DNA of 64,000 nt from assembly GCF_964204865.1 (NCBI RefSeq), contig NC_135255.1, positions 10,197,135-10,261,134 of the forward strand, written 5' to 3'. Every line of letters begins with the position of its first letter. The stretch's first letter is position 1. Below are positions 37,332-50,407 of the stretch, in pieces. A program made the translations under genes and the position numbers. The notes beneath the pieces are model-generated. The model did no database searches. It saw only the letters and a program-made list of their open reading frames with translations, and was not told the DNA's origin. This DNA comes from Styela clava. Lineage: Eukaryota; Chordata; Ascidiacea; Stolidobranchia; Styelidae.

Positions 37332-37337
37332 TTTATT
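37332..37337 (-). terminator. Polyadenylation signal of gene B2
   Basis: AATAAA on the minus strand, about 48 nt beyond the exon 12 stop codon. Confidence 0.6.
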
Positions 37338-37384
37338 ACATTTTAGCTCATTTACAAATATTATGTCAAAAACATTACAACAAA

Positions 37385-40300
37385 TTAGGTTCCAGGTGCA
37401 AACCCAGAGGAGCCGCCGCGACTACTAGGAGGTCCGCTGGCCCAACGTGCTGAACTTCCTCTTGAAGTCGGTGCAGCGCCTCCGCTAGAAGATCCTGGAG
37501 ATGCGGGAGCACTTGCAAAATCCCCATATTCAAAATCCGATCCTTCATCTTCTTCCCCTCCACAATCAATCCCTGCGTAGGTTTGTAAAAATGTGTGAAT
37601 CCAAAATTCATTTTATTCACATTGGAAAAATGTGTCCAATTTTTAACAACCGGCGAGTGTACTCTGACAAACTATGACTAGATTCCTTTTAACTGAGTTA
37701 TGTAGACAGAACAAGAAAATGATATTCGTTTGATTTTGAAATACAAAGAAATCTTAATTTACCTAATTCTTTTGCAGTTTCTCTCACTCTGCTGATTGAT
37801 GTTCTCTCTGTCATATCTGTAAGAGCTGAATCAAAGCATATCCCACCTGCGTTGAAAATACATTTGACAGATTGGTTTAATAAAATCTTCTTTAGAATAT
37901 GTCCAAGAAATAGTATGACACAATGGCACAAGCTTCAAATCAGTGCAGGGCTAGGCTATAGGAATCGAGCCGGTGGTATCACTCCTTACATTCTTTATAC
38001 TTAAGTCGCCGCATCCGGGACTTTGTTGGAGTAAAAATATAAAGCATGTTACGAAGAAGTTTTTTTGAATGATATATATATATATAGCAATTTGTATATG
38101 TACTTTAAACTCGTGTTTAGATTAAACTGTAAGAAATGTCGTGTTTATTATGGACACTTGGCTGTTTATTCCGACCAATAATCTGGCATCTGTGAGTTCT
38201 CCCGCAAGTCGCTCTTTTCTAAGTGCTCTGATATTTTGTTATTTGTAAGTTCTATTTTTGTTTTATTTATTCAGCTATTATATGAGGTGTTGGTGATATA
38301 TATGAATAGATGAAATTGTGTGTAACTGCCGGAATAAACTGATCCTCTGATGTTCATTACTATAATAAAGTCAATGCAACAAAGGTTGGCTGGTCTATTT
38401 GGATCGGGCTTTTTAAGTGTTTTTGTTGTTACTTGCACATTGGATCACACAATATCACTACATATTTCTAGTTGGGTGATACCACCAGTTATGACCTACA
38501 TAAACTACTTATTTATTAGTTCTGAAGTTAAAGTTTGCATAACAATGAAAAAACAATATTCGCTTACCTGTGTCTCTGAGTTCAGCACCAAGATTCCAAA
38601 GTTCCTTCAATTTATCTGGGTCTATTTCAGCAGCTATACTGTCCTTGTCGCTGTCTGAAATGAATAGTTCAAGACAGTTCAAAAATTCAATGGAAATGTA
38701 ACTTTGAAATTCATTATCTTCAAAATATTTAGCCCTTTTTAGACAAATCCATTTTTCTAAATTAATAATAATTTATCAGAATTAAAATAAACTATGGTAC
38801 TAACCGTGGAATGAACTTGGAACATAGGCATCCACTAAAATATCCAAAAATAGTCTGTTGACAGTTTCGGGAATCAATTTCGATTTCACTGAAAAAAAAA
38901 TTAAAACTATTGATCACAAATCTATTATTTCTACCGCAAAATTTGGTAAATAAATCATTTTTAATCATAAAAGAAAGTGTTTTCTGTATTGACACACAAT
39001 TTTGTGCTTTCTTGTGTGTATCCTGACATGTAAGTACTTTTGGCAATTGGTTCACGAAATATAAATATATACTTACATGTTAAGTTCTGGGATCCGCATA
39101 CTTTTGTAATGATTTCATAAGCTGCATTGTTTTGATCAAGATAGTATTCTTGTTCGACAACAGGATAAGGAACGTCTAGAAAAAGATTTTTACCAACCAA
39201 ATCAAAAAATGATTAACAAGAGAACAATCCTCAAATATATGGACACGACAACCAAATCGAAATATTTTCCCCACAATGTCCCCCAATACAACAATATCCT
39301 GGACAAAGCTGAAACTGTGAAAAGCTTTACCAGGTCTTGTGACAATGATGATTCATGCGTGGGGTGCCAACATGATTTAAAATTCTGAATGATTCGACTC
39401 ATAGTGTCCAATAATTCAATACAAAAAATATAAACTAAGACACATTGTCAGAAGTAAGAATCAGAATACCAAATTAATTTCATTTTCGTATCTTTTTTGT
39501 ACACATACAATATTTGTACACGTGCAATATTGCTTGAAAATTTAATAACATATCGCAAAATCTTTTCGAACAATTTTTACTGAATTCGTATCTAACACGT
39601 TAACATACTTAAAACAATATCCCAGAAGATCGGGTCCACAACAAATTTGAAGACGTCATAAACTGTGAAAATAAAAAAAATAAAAAATATAAATCATGCA
39701 GTTGAAACGCAATACAATATTTTTGATATTTTTTAAAGTATTTTAAATTTCCAAATCGTTGACAATTTTTTACCAATATTTTTTTAACCATACCTTTTTT
39801 TCTGTTTCTTCTGTCAGATTGCCAATTAAATCAAATGAATTAACTTATCATTGGTAGGTATGCTGTATGCATGCCAAAAATTTTATCATTTTCATGGCAG
39901 TTTGCAAACAGTATTAAATGAAAAAGGAACAGTCCTAAATGTAGTAAATATATACATATATATGTATTGGTCATAATATGGGTTGATATATCATTAAGTT
40001 CTTACGTGGCCAAAACTTCTTCGATACACTCATCATCGCCGTTGCCAGTTCCGTCATTGCCATATAGTCGTTGCTGAGTTTTTCAACAAACGCGTTGTTG
40101 CTACATATCGTAAATTTACAATTATTGAATGATTCGATAGCTTTTTCTTCTTCCTCTGCGGACAAAAAATCGTTGTAACCCCAATCTCGGATTTTGTACT
40201 TTACGAAGCTTTCTATTATCGAGCACTGAAAGAAGATATTCAAAAATGCACTTATTCTTCAAGCCAGTGTACATAGAAAGATTAAAATAAAGTATATCAT

Positions 40301-41437
40301 ATATAACTGTGACGACATTCAAATATGCACGTTTTCCTACTTAAACAAAAAACACTGGGTAAATTCAACACCTTGGATCGATTGTTATCACTCTTGTATA
40401 TTTACTAAATTTTACTATAAACACATTTACCACATACCATTTTTATGATTCTTTGATAATCTCATAATTATTCAACTCCTACGCCGGGTATGATTCCATA
40501 TGGAACACGGCTCATTTTGTTGGAAAGCATATGCCCTCATATATTTCATACTTACGTAAATCTTACACTCTTTCAGATGATTACCATGAAAAATTAACAT
40601 CAGAAATGTTTATTTTACCTTCACGTCGTAATATTGTAAATCTAGTGGAAGATTCTGAAGAAAATGAAAATAAAAGAACATAAGTCGCAAGTGCGAAGAA
40701 CGTAAATCAAATAACTCAACTGCAAAAAATAAAATGTTCAAATGGACGCAGAAAATAAAATTACCTTTATTGGGAAATACAATGGAGGTGTGTACCAGTT
40801 GTTGCTCTGAAACAGATTTAAATCAAATATCATAAACAAAACTAATTTGAAAACCTAAATCTAATTTTTGAAAAGCAGATTTACCGGAATAGCTCGTTCC
40901 ATGTCCATAACGTCCTGAAATAAATTTTAAACAAATAAATTAAAACATTTATCAATCAAATTATGTTTACCGTGATTATGTTTGATCAAAATGATCGACG
41001 GTGGTCAAAAAAAATCTCGTTATTCGGTCAATGAACTTACGCCTTTTAGCCTTCAGCTCAGGACAAGCCTATATTCAAGAAGTCACATTGATGTGCGTAT
41101 CAATAACAAAGGAAATATATTATTTTATTTCGGTAAGCCTACACGATCAATGTCCATAGGTGCAATAGTATGCAGGTGCAATTGTCGTGGGTTCAAATTA
41201 CGGGTTCAAATGTACATGGGTTCAAATGTAATGGAACCACTTAAACACATGCTACTTAACTATAGTTTCTTATAAAAATAACATTCACTTACTTCTGCTT
41301 GAAGAACCTGTACATAAAATACAAGACATAAAAAATAATTATTGAAATGGAAAGCAAACAAAAAGAAACAAAACAAAAAGAAAATAACTTACATGAACGA
41401 AAAGTGCCCCAAATAGGATAGCAACAAGATAAGGCAT
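37385..41437 (-). CDS. Secreted micro-exon family protein, gene B2 (317 aa)
   Basis: Paralogue of gene A with the same exon plan. Exons in transcript order: 41393-41437, 41293-41307, 40885-40914, 40765-40806, 40619-40654, 40006-40225, 39609-39662, 39077-39175, 38805-38888, 38568-38654, 37763-37816, 37385-37572; total 954 nt in one frame. Exon 1 is a signal peptide (MPYLVAILFGALFVH). Exon 2 is only 15 nt (VLQAE). Introns 1-5 are phase 0 and 6-11 phase 1, as in gene A. The core exon starts with Cys and has SFNNCKFTICSNN; exon 7 ends near FWDI where gene A has YWSD; exon 8 has KVCGSQ; the tail is Ser/Gly/Pro-rich and ends GFAPGT. Exons 8 and 9 match gene A in length to within one codon, exon 10 exactly. 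The 5' half is single-copy and the 3' half lies in tandem unit 2. Extracellular, function unknown. Confidence 0.83.
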
Positions 41438-43005
41438 ATCTTCTCCTCGAAATACAAAATTCAGAACTAAATTATTATCATTCAATTCAACTGCAAAAAT
41501 TTTCTACAGTATGGTTACTTGAGTAAATTAAATAAAAAAAATTAATAAAATTTATGCTAGCTATGGGAGCTATTGTCCTAATTATTTTCTGCCAAAAACT
41601 GATCTCCGACATTAGAATTTGAAACTTTCCTCTAAATGCTTAACAGATTATAAAGCAAAATGAAGCTACAAGATCGTAGGAGCAGTATAATCTTCAAAAT
41701 TAATACTTTTTTCATCACTACACACATCCGTGCGGAATCTATTTCCGAATGAATTCGAATTTCAATGGACTTCAATGGAATCTAATTTTTATAATTTAAA
41801 TTTAGGAGCGCCAAGATCAGTTACGCCCCCCAAAGAAATGAAATGATGGACATCGTACGTTACGGTATCTTAAAACTAAATCAAATTTAAGTGTGCTATT
41901 AGGATAAACGATTCATTGTTGTCATAGCAGTATTTTTCTGTTTTTCTTTCACGCCAAATCATACGTATCATTATCTTAGAATTAGATGAAAAACATCACT
42001 AAGAAAGAATAAAAATATCTCGAGTTTCCTATTTAGGGGTCTAGAAGTTTTTAAACAAGATGATATTTTTCAAATAGGGATTAAAAATCGTGTAAGCAAA
42101 ACTACATATATATGCCCAATGAAAGCAAAAGCAATCGAGTTAGTTGGAAATATCGGAATTTTCTTTTGAGAACAAAACAACACAATTCATAACCTACGCT
42201 GAACGAGATTGTATCGCGGTATTGGGGCTGCGATATAGGCAATCTCCTACAAAATTCGTTGCATTTTCGACATTTAAACTATAACTGTAATATCTAAGCG
42301 GTAATGAACTAGAGACGTTTAACTCCCTTTTATTACAAACTATTTGTTTGTTTTCAAGTTCAATAATACAGGTTCTTTGTACTTGCTTGCTCGCATTCAC
42401 CTGAATTGCAGAAGTTATCACGTTACCAGTAGAAGCTTTCAATTTTCTTCTATGATTTGAAACGGATCAGTAGAGTATTACCTAACTCATTCTAAATGCC
42501 ATGCCGTAGAGTTACCAAACTACCATTTATGATAACTTCATGAAGTAGACTTATCCCATGAATAACGTCGACATTTTACATTTTTCTCATTTATGTCAGT
42601 TTATATAATATTTCATTGCAGTTCATGAATAGACAAATTTATGAACTCGAATATACTGTTAATATTGAATTGTGCCGTTCTTCAATAATTATGATATATA
42701 CATAATAATACTGTCCAATTTCACTCTTCATTATTGGCATATACTTGAGTGTGTGTAAATATTCAAATATAAAATGATATGTTAATTTTCTTAAACCTTA
42801 ATTGCAGAAGTGAAGAATGCTATGAGTATCACATTTATTTTCCTTGTTTCGTAAATAGTAAATACATAGCGAAACGTTATGCACTAATTTCAGAGGGAGT
42901 AAGATATCTTATCAACTCGATAAGGATTTACCGTGTAAAAGGAGCGCAATGAGAAGATTGTAAAATATAAATAAATGTATATACAAAGTGTATTTATATT
43001 CAACG
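41438..43005. other. Intergenic between gene B2 and the Kelch gene
   Basis: Both flanking genes read leftward, so this holds the B2 promoter and the Kelch 3' end. AT-rich; a minus-strand open frame at 42194-42442 lacks splice or homology support. No repeat recognised. Confidence 0.45.
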
Positions 43006-46000
43006 TCAAATAATACATTTCGGTGCTTTATGACATGTGGTGATGGTCTGACCTACGTGGTAATAATATTCAGGGAACCCAATCACTGAATTGGTCAAAG
43101 TTGAACCCGGCCGCCTGCAATAAATTTACTTCTCAACATCAAATTTTTACCGTTAGTTAGACTCATTTCTTGACAATCAATGACAATCCTTCACATTATA
43201 GATTAAGCGATTTTGTTGGTATAATAATAGCTTCAGATTCCCAAATAAATTGCCTTCATCTCTTCTTGGTATCAAAACCTTCATCTAGCATATATAGCAA
43301 GACAAGTTGGCTTTATCTTCAGACTTTTTGAAATCACGGATACTCGGGCTTGATTCAAATCCACCATTGATACATTATGCACTGTCCCTTTACCGGTAGT
43401 GCTGTTAAAGTATAAACACTGCAAGGTTTTGGAAATTTGGTAAAGTGAATACACCAACCAAGAGTAAACCTGTTTGCGAGCAATGAAATGGCCGTTGCTT
43501 GAAATTGAATGAGAATCTGGCTTTCTTATATAAGATATTTCTAAATATATATAGGTTGACTACTTATAAACAAGTTTGTGGGTAAATAAGTTCCCAAGTA
43601 TTTTGGGTCTCACTTAATTTCGTAACACATATATCCATGTAGCTGTTAATATAAAATTCTTAAAACCTATAACCTAATTATTAAATCATACCTGTCTTCT
43701 GAAGCAAGAACAACAATGCATCCATCCACCACACATGCGCAACGTATATTACGTGGAAATTTAATATTTGTAACCATTGTCCATTGATTTGAAAAGGGAT
43801 CATAATATTCTGCATCAGTTCTTAAGTTCTTCCCACCACCTAACATATCCATGAATTTTCCACCTAGAAATAAACAACAAACCCCACCTGCAATGAATCA
43901 TTTCAAACAAAATCCGTCGAAAAAGACATTTAATGGACACGAAATGTACATCGTTTTGCTAAATTTTTGTTGTGGTGACATTTGTTGGGAAAGAATTGCT
44001 ATTCTCCGAAACTAATACGCCAAATATCTATCAGTACTCAAAGCAAGTTGAAACTGCTAGAAAGAAATTTTATTTATTTTTTTTCATATTATCTCCGAGT
44101 CCTATAAAACGTTACCCGAAATTTTGCTATTTCTACGAATATTGCGTCACCACGTGGTAGTACAGTGACGTCAGGCAAGGCTGACATCTTTGTGACAACG
44201 TAGGCGCTGGTTACTCAGCTGCAGTGTTACCGGTACCTATATGTGAATAATGGTGGTTATGGAACTCGATTTACAATCATGTTATGAAGCTTTTAAATAG
44301 TCAGATAATGGACTTCTTAATGGGAGTTATTCGCATAGGCTACCGGTACTGCGGTTCGATAAGTTCCTGACTCTCTTATATACATTATTTACCTCCCATC
44401 ACGTATATTTTTCTGTTGTGAACAACCGATGAAGATTCGTATCTGACATGATGCAGAGAAGCCACAGTTGCCCACTTTCCAAATGTAGGATCAAGCTTTT
44501 CTACGGAGTTCAAATCTTGACGCCCGTTACTTCCGCCGATGCAATAAAGACTTCCTAAACAAATAAGATGCAATCTATTAACATCTTAGCACTGAAACAA
44601 TTAAATATCAAACGTATTCAAGATTTTAAAAGCAAAACGAACTATCGTCATATGCTATATCTCAACTTACCGTTTACAGCTGCAACTGAATGACCTCGTC
44701 TCGGTGTTTTCAAGCTTGAAAGATATTCCCATGAATTATCTGAAGGTCCATATTTAACCACTCCTGACTGGTTGGAGTTTCGTCGTGTGGCACTGACATC
44801 ACCGATGATAAATATGTGACCTCAACAGAAATAGGGAAGTATTAAGATAATAGACTTTAGTTGTTGTTTTTTCATTTCACTTTATATGAGGTGAGATGGC
44901 AAAGAGATAATCTGCACCTGCATTTTGGGTTTAGTATAATACCACAAGTATTCCCAATGTGCGTGGCATAAATATTTTTGTGTATGTCATTCCAAACCTC
45001 CATATGGCTAGATCATCCAAAAATTACGTCACTGTGACGTAATTTTTGGATGCTGTAGTCAGATGTCGTGAGGGTTAGGAGTGACATATGCAAAAATTGT
45101 AACATATGAGATACTAGTAGGACTTCAGATTTATATGCAATTCAAGCTTTTTTTTTTCATTAGTAAGGAATGAAAACGTACATTTGGGCAAAAATTTCAC
45201 CGATTCACATATCATTTGAAGTGCTGTACACCTACCTGTCTCTACCACAAGTTTTAGCAAACAGGCATCGTTCACGATTCTACCTGTAACCTGAGTCCAA
45301 CTTGCTGATTTTGTTGCGTATTCAATTTTATACAATGATTGATTAGATCTTGCAAGTACGTAGATGTATTTGTCCAACACCACTGCAGAAAAGGTGTCCA
45401 ATTCTTTGGGTAGAGACTTGAAATTAATGATAAAACTATAGTAGAAAGTACATCAATTTCTGTAATATTATAATTAGGTAATATGTCAAATCAAGTATTG
45501 TAAGCTTTTGTCAGGTACATCAGTATTACATGTATCAGTAATACAAAATGTAGTGTTACGCAGATTACAAATTTTTTTTTCCGAAAACGACGTTTGAAAT
45601 AAACATTCCTGGTACCTGCATCTGCATCCATTGATTGGTGGATGGTTTGTATGCCTTGATTGCTCCAACGCTTTCATCAAAAATAATCAGAGCTAAAATT
45701 AAAAGAAAATAATGACCTATTCAGCTCAAATCAACCAAGGCAACATATCACGACTTATGAGAACTAAATTATATAAACCAAAATCAAATGACAACGCGAT
45801 GACAAGTGTTTATATATTCCCATTGTCACGAAATTTCACTTTTGTATTTCGTTCAAAATGCCAAGACACTACCCAATGCACAGAGACTTTAAACGAAAAA
45901 TATCACTCTTTAAAGAATTATTACCATTTGATGGAGAAGTTGTTTGTGGTGTCTCATGTCTCGGTTTACTTGCTTTTGATGGCTGACTTCCCGAGTTTGA

Positions 46001-48421
46001 CTTCAACGTTGATGACAAAGGTGGCGATGGGGTATGAGATATTTGTCCGAATAAGACATTAACCAGCATTTCCAAGCAGACTTTCGATTCTTTAACCAAT
46101 GCCTACAAACGAGTCGCAATATTTTAAAATTTGTAAATTACGTTAATTAATTGCCCTTAAGAAGACTTGGATCAGCAATCATTATTCATATTGGTAATTT
46201 CATTAACATATTTTCGGGATAATGCAGTGCACAAATGAACCTTTGTCATCTCATTCGTGCCACTGTTTGTTTCAATATTAATAAAATAAATAGTGCTCCA
46301 TCAGCTGGAAATTACAAAAACATCCCAATAACTGGAAAACTTCTTACTTCTTTTTGAACGGTCTCTTTCAAATATTCAGACGATAATTTGTGAAGTTTGA
46401 TAAATGCAAGTAACTGTGGAAAACTTGCTTCGCGATTCTTGATATCTGCTTTCACCCAATATACTATTGCTTCATAAATCACAGCTGGGGATAATGTTTG
46501 CTAAAACATGAAAATTATATAAAGAATAGTCGTTAATAAACCAAATATATATATTCCAATGTCACATATATGTTTATGAAGCGATCACTCAAACAAGGCT
46601 TACGACAAGCCAACGGTAATTTTTGCGGAGTAATACCCTGGCAGATAGCTACCACCATGCGATTCACAATAGCATGTTTGAATTTTTATACTATGTTGTG
46701 ATATACATGAATTCAATAGAGAATGATATTGTTTTTCGCCTTCCTATAAGTATAGCGCATGTATTTATTTTTTTACATTTTCGAATGAGGTATATTTGAC
46801 AAATTACTTGGACTTGGTGTGCTGATATAAGCGACGTCAAATAAACTTCATCAATTTTCTTAAAATCTTCCGTTAATGCAATATCTTTGAAATGAGTCAC
46901 AGCATAGTCATCAGCAACGTCTTCCAGCTTTTGATTCTTATATGTATTCGCCAATTTTTTGGTACTAAGACAAGTTTTACCATCAATGCGACTTTGTAAG
47001 AACGAAAATATCCATTTACTAAGCTCTGAAACAAAATTTTATTGAGAAATATTCACACTTAAAACACAATGAACGAAGAATAACAGTAAATTTTCTTTGT
47101 GATTAATTTTGAATATTCAGGAATTCACAATATTTAACTATTAAACTAAACAAGCAAGGAAGTAAATGAAACTTTACAAACCATCCAGTTCTAGAAAACA
47201 AGCAGCTTTTAAAACTGGCTCCACAGAAGACATAGAAACTGAAATATCTCCACTATATATAAATTCAATGCATTGTTTCACTGCTTTCGGGTCAAAATCT
47301 TTCAGTTCAACTTTTGTCGCAGAAGGATTGTTATTCTAAAGTATTTGAATAAAATTTTATATTAAAATAATGATTGCACACAATTAAATAGTGAAATTCC
47401 GAAATTTAATCCAAATGCTAATGAAATATTGGGTAACTATTTTATTATCAAACCTCCGAACTAATATAATATCCCAAACATAAGGAAAATGAGATTGCCT
47501 TTGGTATTGTTAATACGCATTTATAACGCTTAAATCTGGAGTATTTTGAATAAGACTAATTTGTAAGATACAATCAAGAACATATAAAGATTTTGCAACA
47601 TACTTCCTTCTTTTAAAAGTGCACTCTCCTAAATTTAGACAAATGTAGTGAAGAAATACTCCTAAAGAGCTTATAGCGTATCCATTTCCGTACATTTCGT
47701 TTTAGCTGTAATCTTATTTGAATAATTTTTCATGTTTTACCTTAGGTAAAAATAAACCTTGGAAATATTTTGATCTTGATGCAAGAACAAGTCTATGTGC
47801 TTGTATTTCCTGACCTCCAACGTGAATCTTAGCGTCACATAGTATCACTGCACTTTTAAAACTAAATTTGAAAAATATTTTGATAAGAACATCATATAAC
47901 TAACCAATTATGTTATTCATGATGCATTATTCGTACCATGTGATTGAAAAACATTTTTCTGAGCAGAACATAACGAGATTGTAACCTTTTTTTCTATTTT
48001 ATTAGTATTTGTTACCATTATTCTTAATTTTAGCGCGAAATTTACAGTTGGTTTGAAATAACTTATAGCTATTCGCTCAAATCTAAATTTGTAAACTTAT
48101 GATCTCAAATAAACAAAATGCATTTAGAAAACAACAAATACAAATTTCGTAGATCAAATTCGAATTTCTTTCAGCTGAATACAATGTATAATGTTTTCTA
48201 ACTAACAGTGATGACAGGGCGAATTAAATGTCACAAGCAAGCGGGAAAATACGATTTAGCTGAATCATTAACGCTTATTAGGTATCGAGAATTTCGTTTC
48301 GCCAACATTTCAATTATAAACAGAGCACAGTATCGACAAACCTGCCAATGGAAATCATGGTTGAAGATCGGTAGTGTAAAGCATATTCTTCTGATGTATT
48401 ACATTCGTTTGCATTTGACAT
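43006..48421 (-). CDS. BTB-BACK-Kelch protein, KLHL-type (584 aa)
   Basis: Exons in transcript order: 48342-48421, 47741-47861, 47182-47335, 46808-47025, 46348-46500, 45925-46102, 45616-45692, 45236-45416, 44671-44820, 44393-44554, 43692-43863, 43006-43114; all phases agree and give 1755 nt. KLHL proteins are usually Cullin-3 substrate adaptors: BTB binds Cul3, Kelch binds the target. Seen: BTB (about residues 19-115) with SAVILCDAKIHVGGQEIQAH and FIYSGDISV; BACK (about 120-240); a Ser/Pro linker (SHTPSPPLSSTLKSN) that is unusually long; then degenerate Kelch repeats, clearest as GSLYCIGGSNG, NSVEKLDPTFGKW and IYVMGG. The first exon has ATG at 48419-48421 and is joined in phase 2. The final exon (43006-43114) is the least certain, since its sequence does not look Kelch-like. 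I do not assign an orthologue. Confidence 0.88.
45014..45052. repeat. Perfect 19-bp inverted repeat with 1-nt loop
   Basis: CATCCAAAAATTACGTCAC, one T, then the exact reverse complement. It lies in a Kelch-gene intron. The centre contains TGACGT, the CRE/ATF core, on both strands. It may be a residue of a palindromic transposon end or a structured site. Confidence 0.85.
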
Positions 48422-48531
48422 AGTGATGAAATAGGCCAGAGTATTCACTCGTTTTATGGCTATTACTAAAACTTAGTTGTGAAAAATAGAATAGATTATT
48501 TACTGTGTACTGAGATGGGCATACTCAAAAC

Positions 48532-49238
48532 CAGGCCTGCACAACTCAAATTACCACGAGGTCCGCAAGCAAAAATCTGGAGGCCCGGCGGGCCGCACAC
48601 TTTGCCACATACATATTTCACAAGATGAACTACAAATCAAAATAATATTGTGAAACAGTTAAATTTAATGAAACACTTTCATTACTGGGGAGCTTAAAAA
48701 TATGGAGAATCTTATTTTCTTGAGTAAAAACAAGGTACAGTATTTTTGCATATGAGATGGCAAATATGTATTTAGTGGTTCATCTACCTTGAAAACCCAC
48801 CGTTCATTTTCAATATTTCTTTTTTAGTAGAATTAGGTATTGCGTGTTGCATTATAAACTGACTGCAGGAAAATATTTTACTCAGGTTCAGTTTTGTAAA
48901 ATCGTCCCAAATATATGTATGCCAATTTATTTAGTCATATCTACCATTATTGGATATTTCCATTGTAGGCTAGACAAACAATCCGTTTAGTAGCAATAGA
49001 TCGAGGGGTCGAGCGACGAATTTTAGGGGTCGCGAAGGGCACACCAATTTCACACAAAGTTCGATATTTATTGAAACTAGTGCAAAACATAAATCTCACG
49101 ATTTCGAATATGATCGGAGTAGCGACGCGCTTGCATAACAATGCCGGCTTTGGTTGTCAGACCCGAGAAGTGGCATGTTTCCAAATCACCCGCGGGCCGC
49201 ACAGAACTAAGTAGCGGGCCTTATGTTATGCAGGCCTG
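48532..49238. mobile_element. hAT-like non-autonomous element, 707 bp, perfect 8-bp TSD
   Basis: Ends CAGGCCTGCACAAC and, reverse-complemented, CAGGCCTGCATAAC. The 8-bp duplication CTCAAAAC lies immediately on each side (48524-48531 and 49239-49246). It contains CGGGCCGCACA blocks near both ends. No transposase. It sits about 110 bp upstream of the Kelch start codon. Confidence 0.9.
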
Positions 49239-49902
49239 CTCAAAACCATAGTCACAACGTCCTCAACTAGTAACAGCAGACATCACCGAGCTATCATGAA
49301 TACAACAATAACATTCAAGTATAGAATGCACATGATAGCGAAATGATAAACCTTTTCTCGATACATTATTGCGACTTTCGTTACGTCCTACATGTTTTTA
49401 CTGCAACGATGGCTCGGTATAAAGACGTGCAGATACACAATTACTAAATATAGTCTCAAATAAGAATGCTTATACATCTTAGGCCCTGTTTGCGGTCTAT
49501 GTCCAATCAGTTTCCGATTCTAAAAAGTACCGGAAGCACTAGTTCTGATTCTCAAATATCCAAGATAATTTCAACTTCATCAAAAACAAAGTGTTACCAC
49601 AAGAAAGTTCGATCCACAATTTGAACGTGTCAAATACACATGAAGCATAGTGGAATGACCTCAATATATATTCTCATTTGCATTTTATCATTTGTTTTCA
49701 AAACATTACTTCATATTACATTCTATCAAAGTCATATTGCACGTTTGCACAAAAGGTAATCTAATGGTTTTTTTCCTGTCTTGTTGCTTCGTGGAGTGAA
49801 AGCTCATACCTCGCTTTACGTCATATCCATCCAAGATATCATCTTTTAAATCGAAATTGAATAAAGTGGAAATAATGGGATTAGTAAGCTCATACTGTGA
49901 AT

Positions 49903-50374
49903 CAGGGGTCGGCAACCTTTTGTTGCTCGCTGGCCAAATTTAAGGGTTGCAAGTCATTAGCGGGCCGCACATATTTTTAGAAAGTTGAAAATCGAACGGA
50001 TAATACTTTTTATAATAAAATCAAGCAGTGATACATTTCTCGAATAAAATATAGGTTTATTTCCTCATTGCATTGCATCTCAAAAAATCCCATTTGAATA
50101 TTTTCGGCGCCATTGAACCCTTTGCTCTTAGCATCGACTTTTATGTGTTTTGTTGCCATTTATCTAAATATAATTAAATTATAGGCTCATTAAACGAGTA
50201 ATTGTTAACTTTATCTTTCTTAGAGTATACTATAATTTAGTCTACACGCGTCTCACAATAAATTCTGTTACCTAAAGAATATAATCGTCAAAACAACTGT
50301 TTTATTACCATAATTCTATATTATATTAGTCCGGATTATATTACTCCGCGGGCCGTATAGGTTGCCGACCTCTG
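49903..50374. mobile_element. hAT-like non-autonomous element, 472 bp
   Basis: Ends CAGGGGTCGGCAACCT and, reverse-complemented, CAGAGGTCGGCAACCT, with GCGGGCCG near both ends. Flanking octamers CTGTGAAT and CTTTAAAT agree at six of eight positions, consistent with an aged target duplication. This terminal sequence is common among animal hAT elements. No coding capacity. Confidence 0.85.
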
Positions 50375-50407
50375 CTTTAAATGTTGGTCATTAAAACACA
50401 GTATAAC

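Larger units (their letters stand above)
34306..39258. repeat. Large tandem direct repeat, unit 2 (~4.95 kb)
   Basis: Second copy of 28967-34295 in the same orientation. Starts TTTACTTGATGCAGC and ends ACAACCAAATC. It lacks the block that holds exon 12' in unit 1, keeping only exon 11' (35454-35498). It contains exons 8-12 of gene B2. Sequence right of 39258 is single-copy, so the breakpoint falls between exons 7 and 8 of B2. Confidence 0.92.

Noticed and set aside
39202-39411. Minus-strand frame near the unit 2 boundary that looks like a degenerate exon 8
   Set aside because: The intact exon 8 at 39077-39175 joins exon 7 in phase; the resemblance (MSRIIQNF) is too weak.
42194-42442. Minus-strand frame of 82 codons between the Kelch gene and B2
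   Set aside because: No start codon context, no splice partner in phase and no homology.
49802-49894. Minus-strand exon-like stretch (YELTNPIISTLFNFDLKDD) before a GTATGAG donor
   Set aside because: It ends in phase 1, but the BTB exon needs phase 2; the exon at 48342-48421 fits exactly and supplies the start codon.
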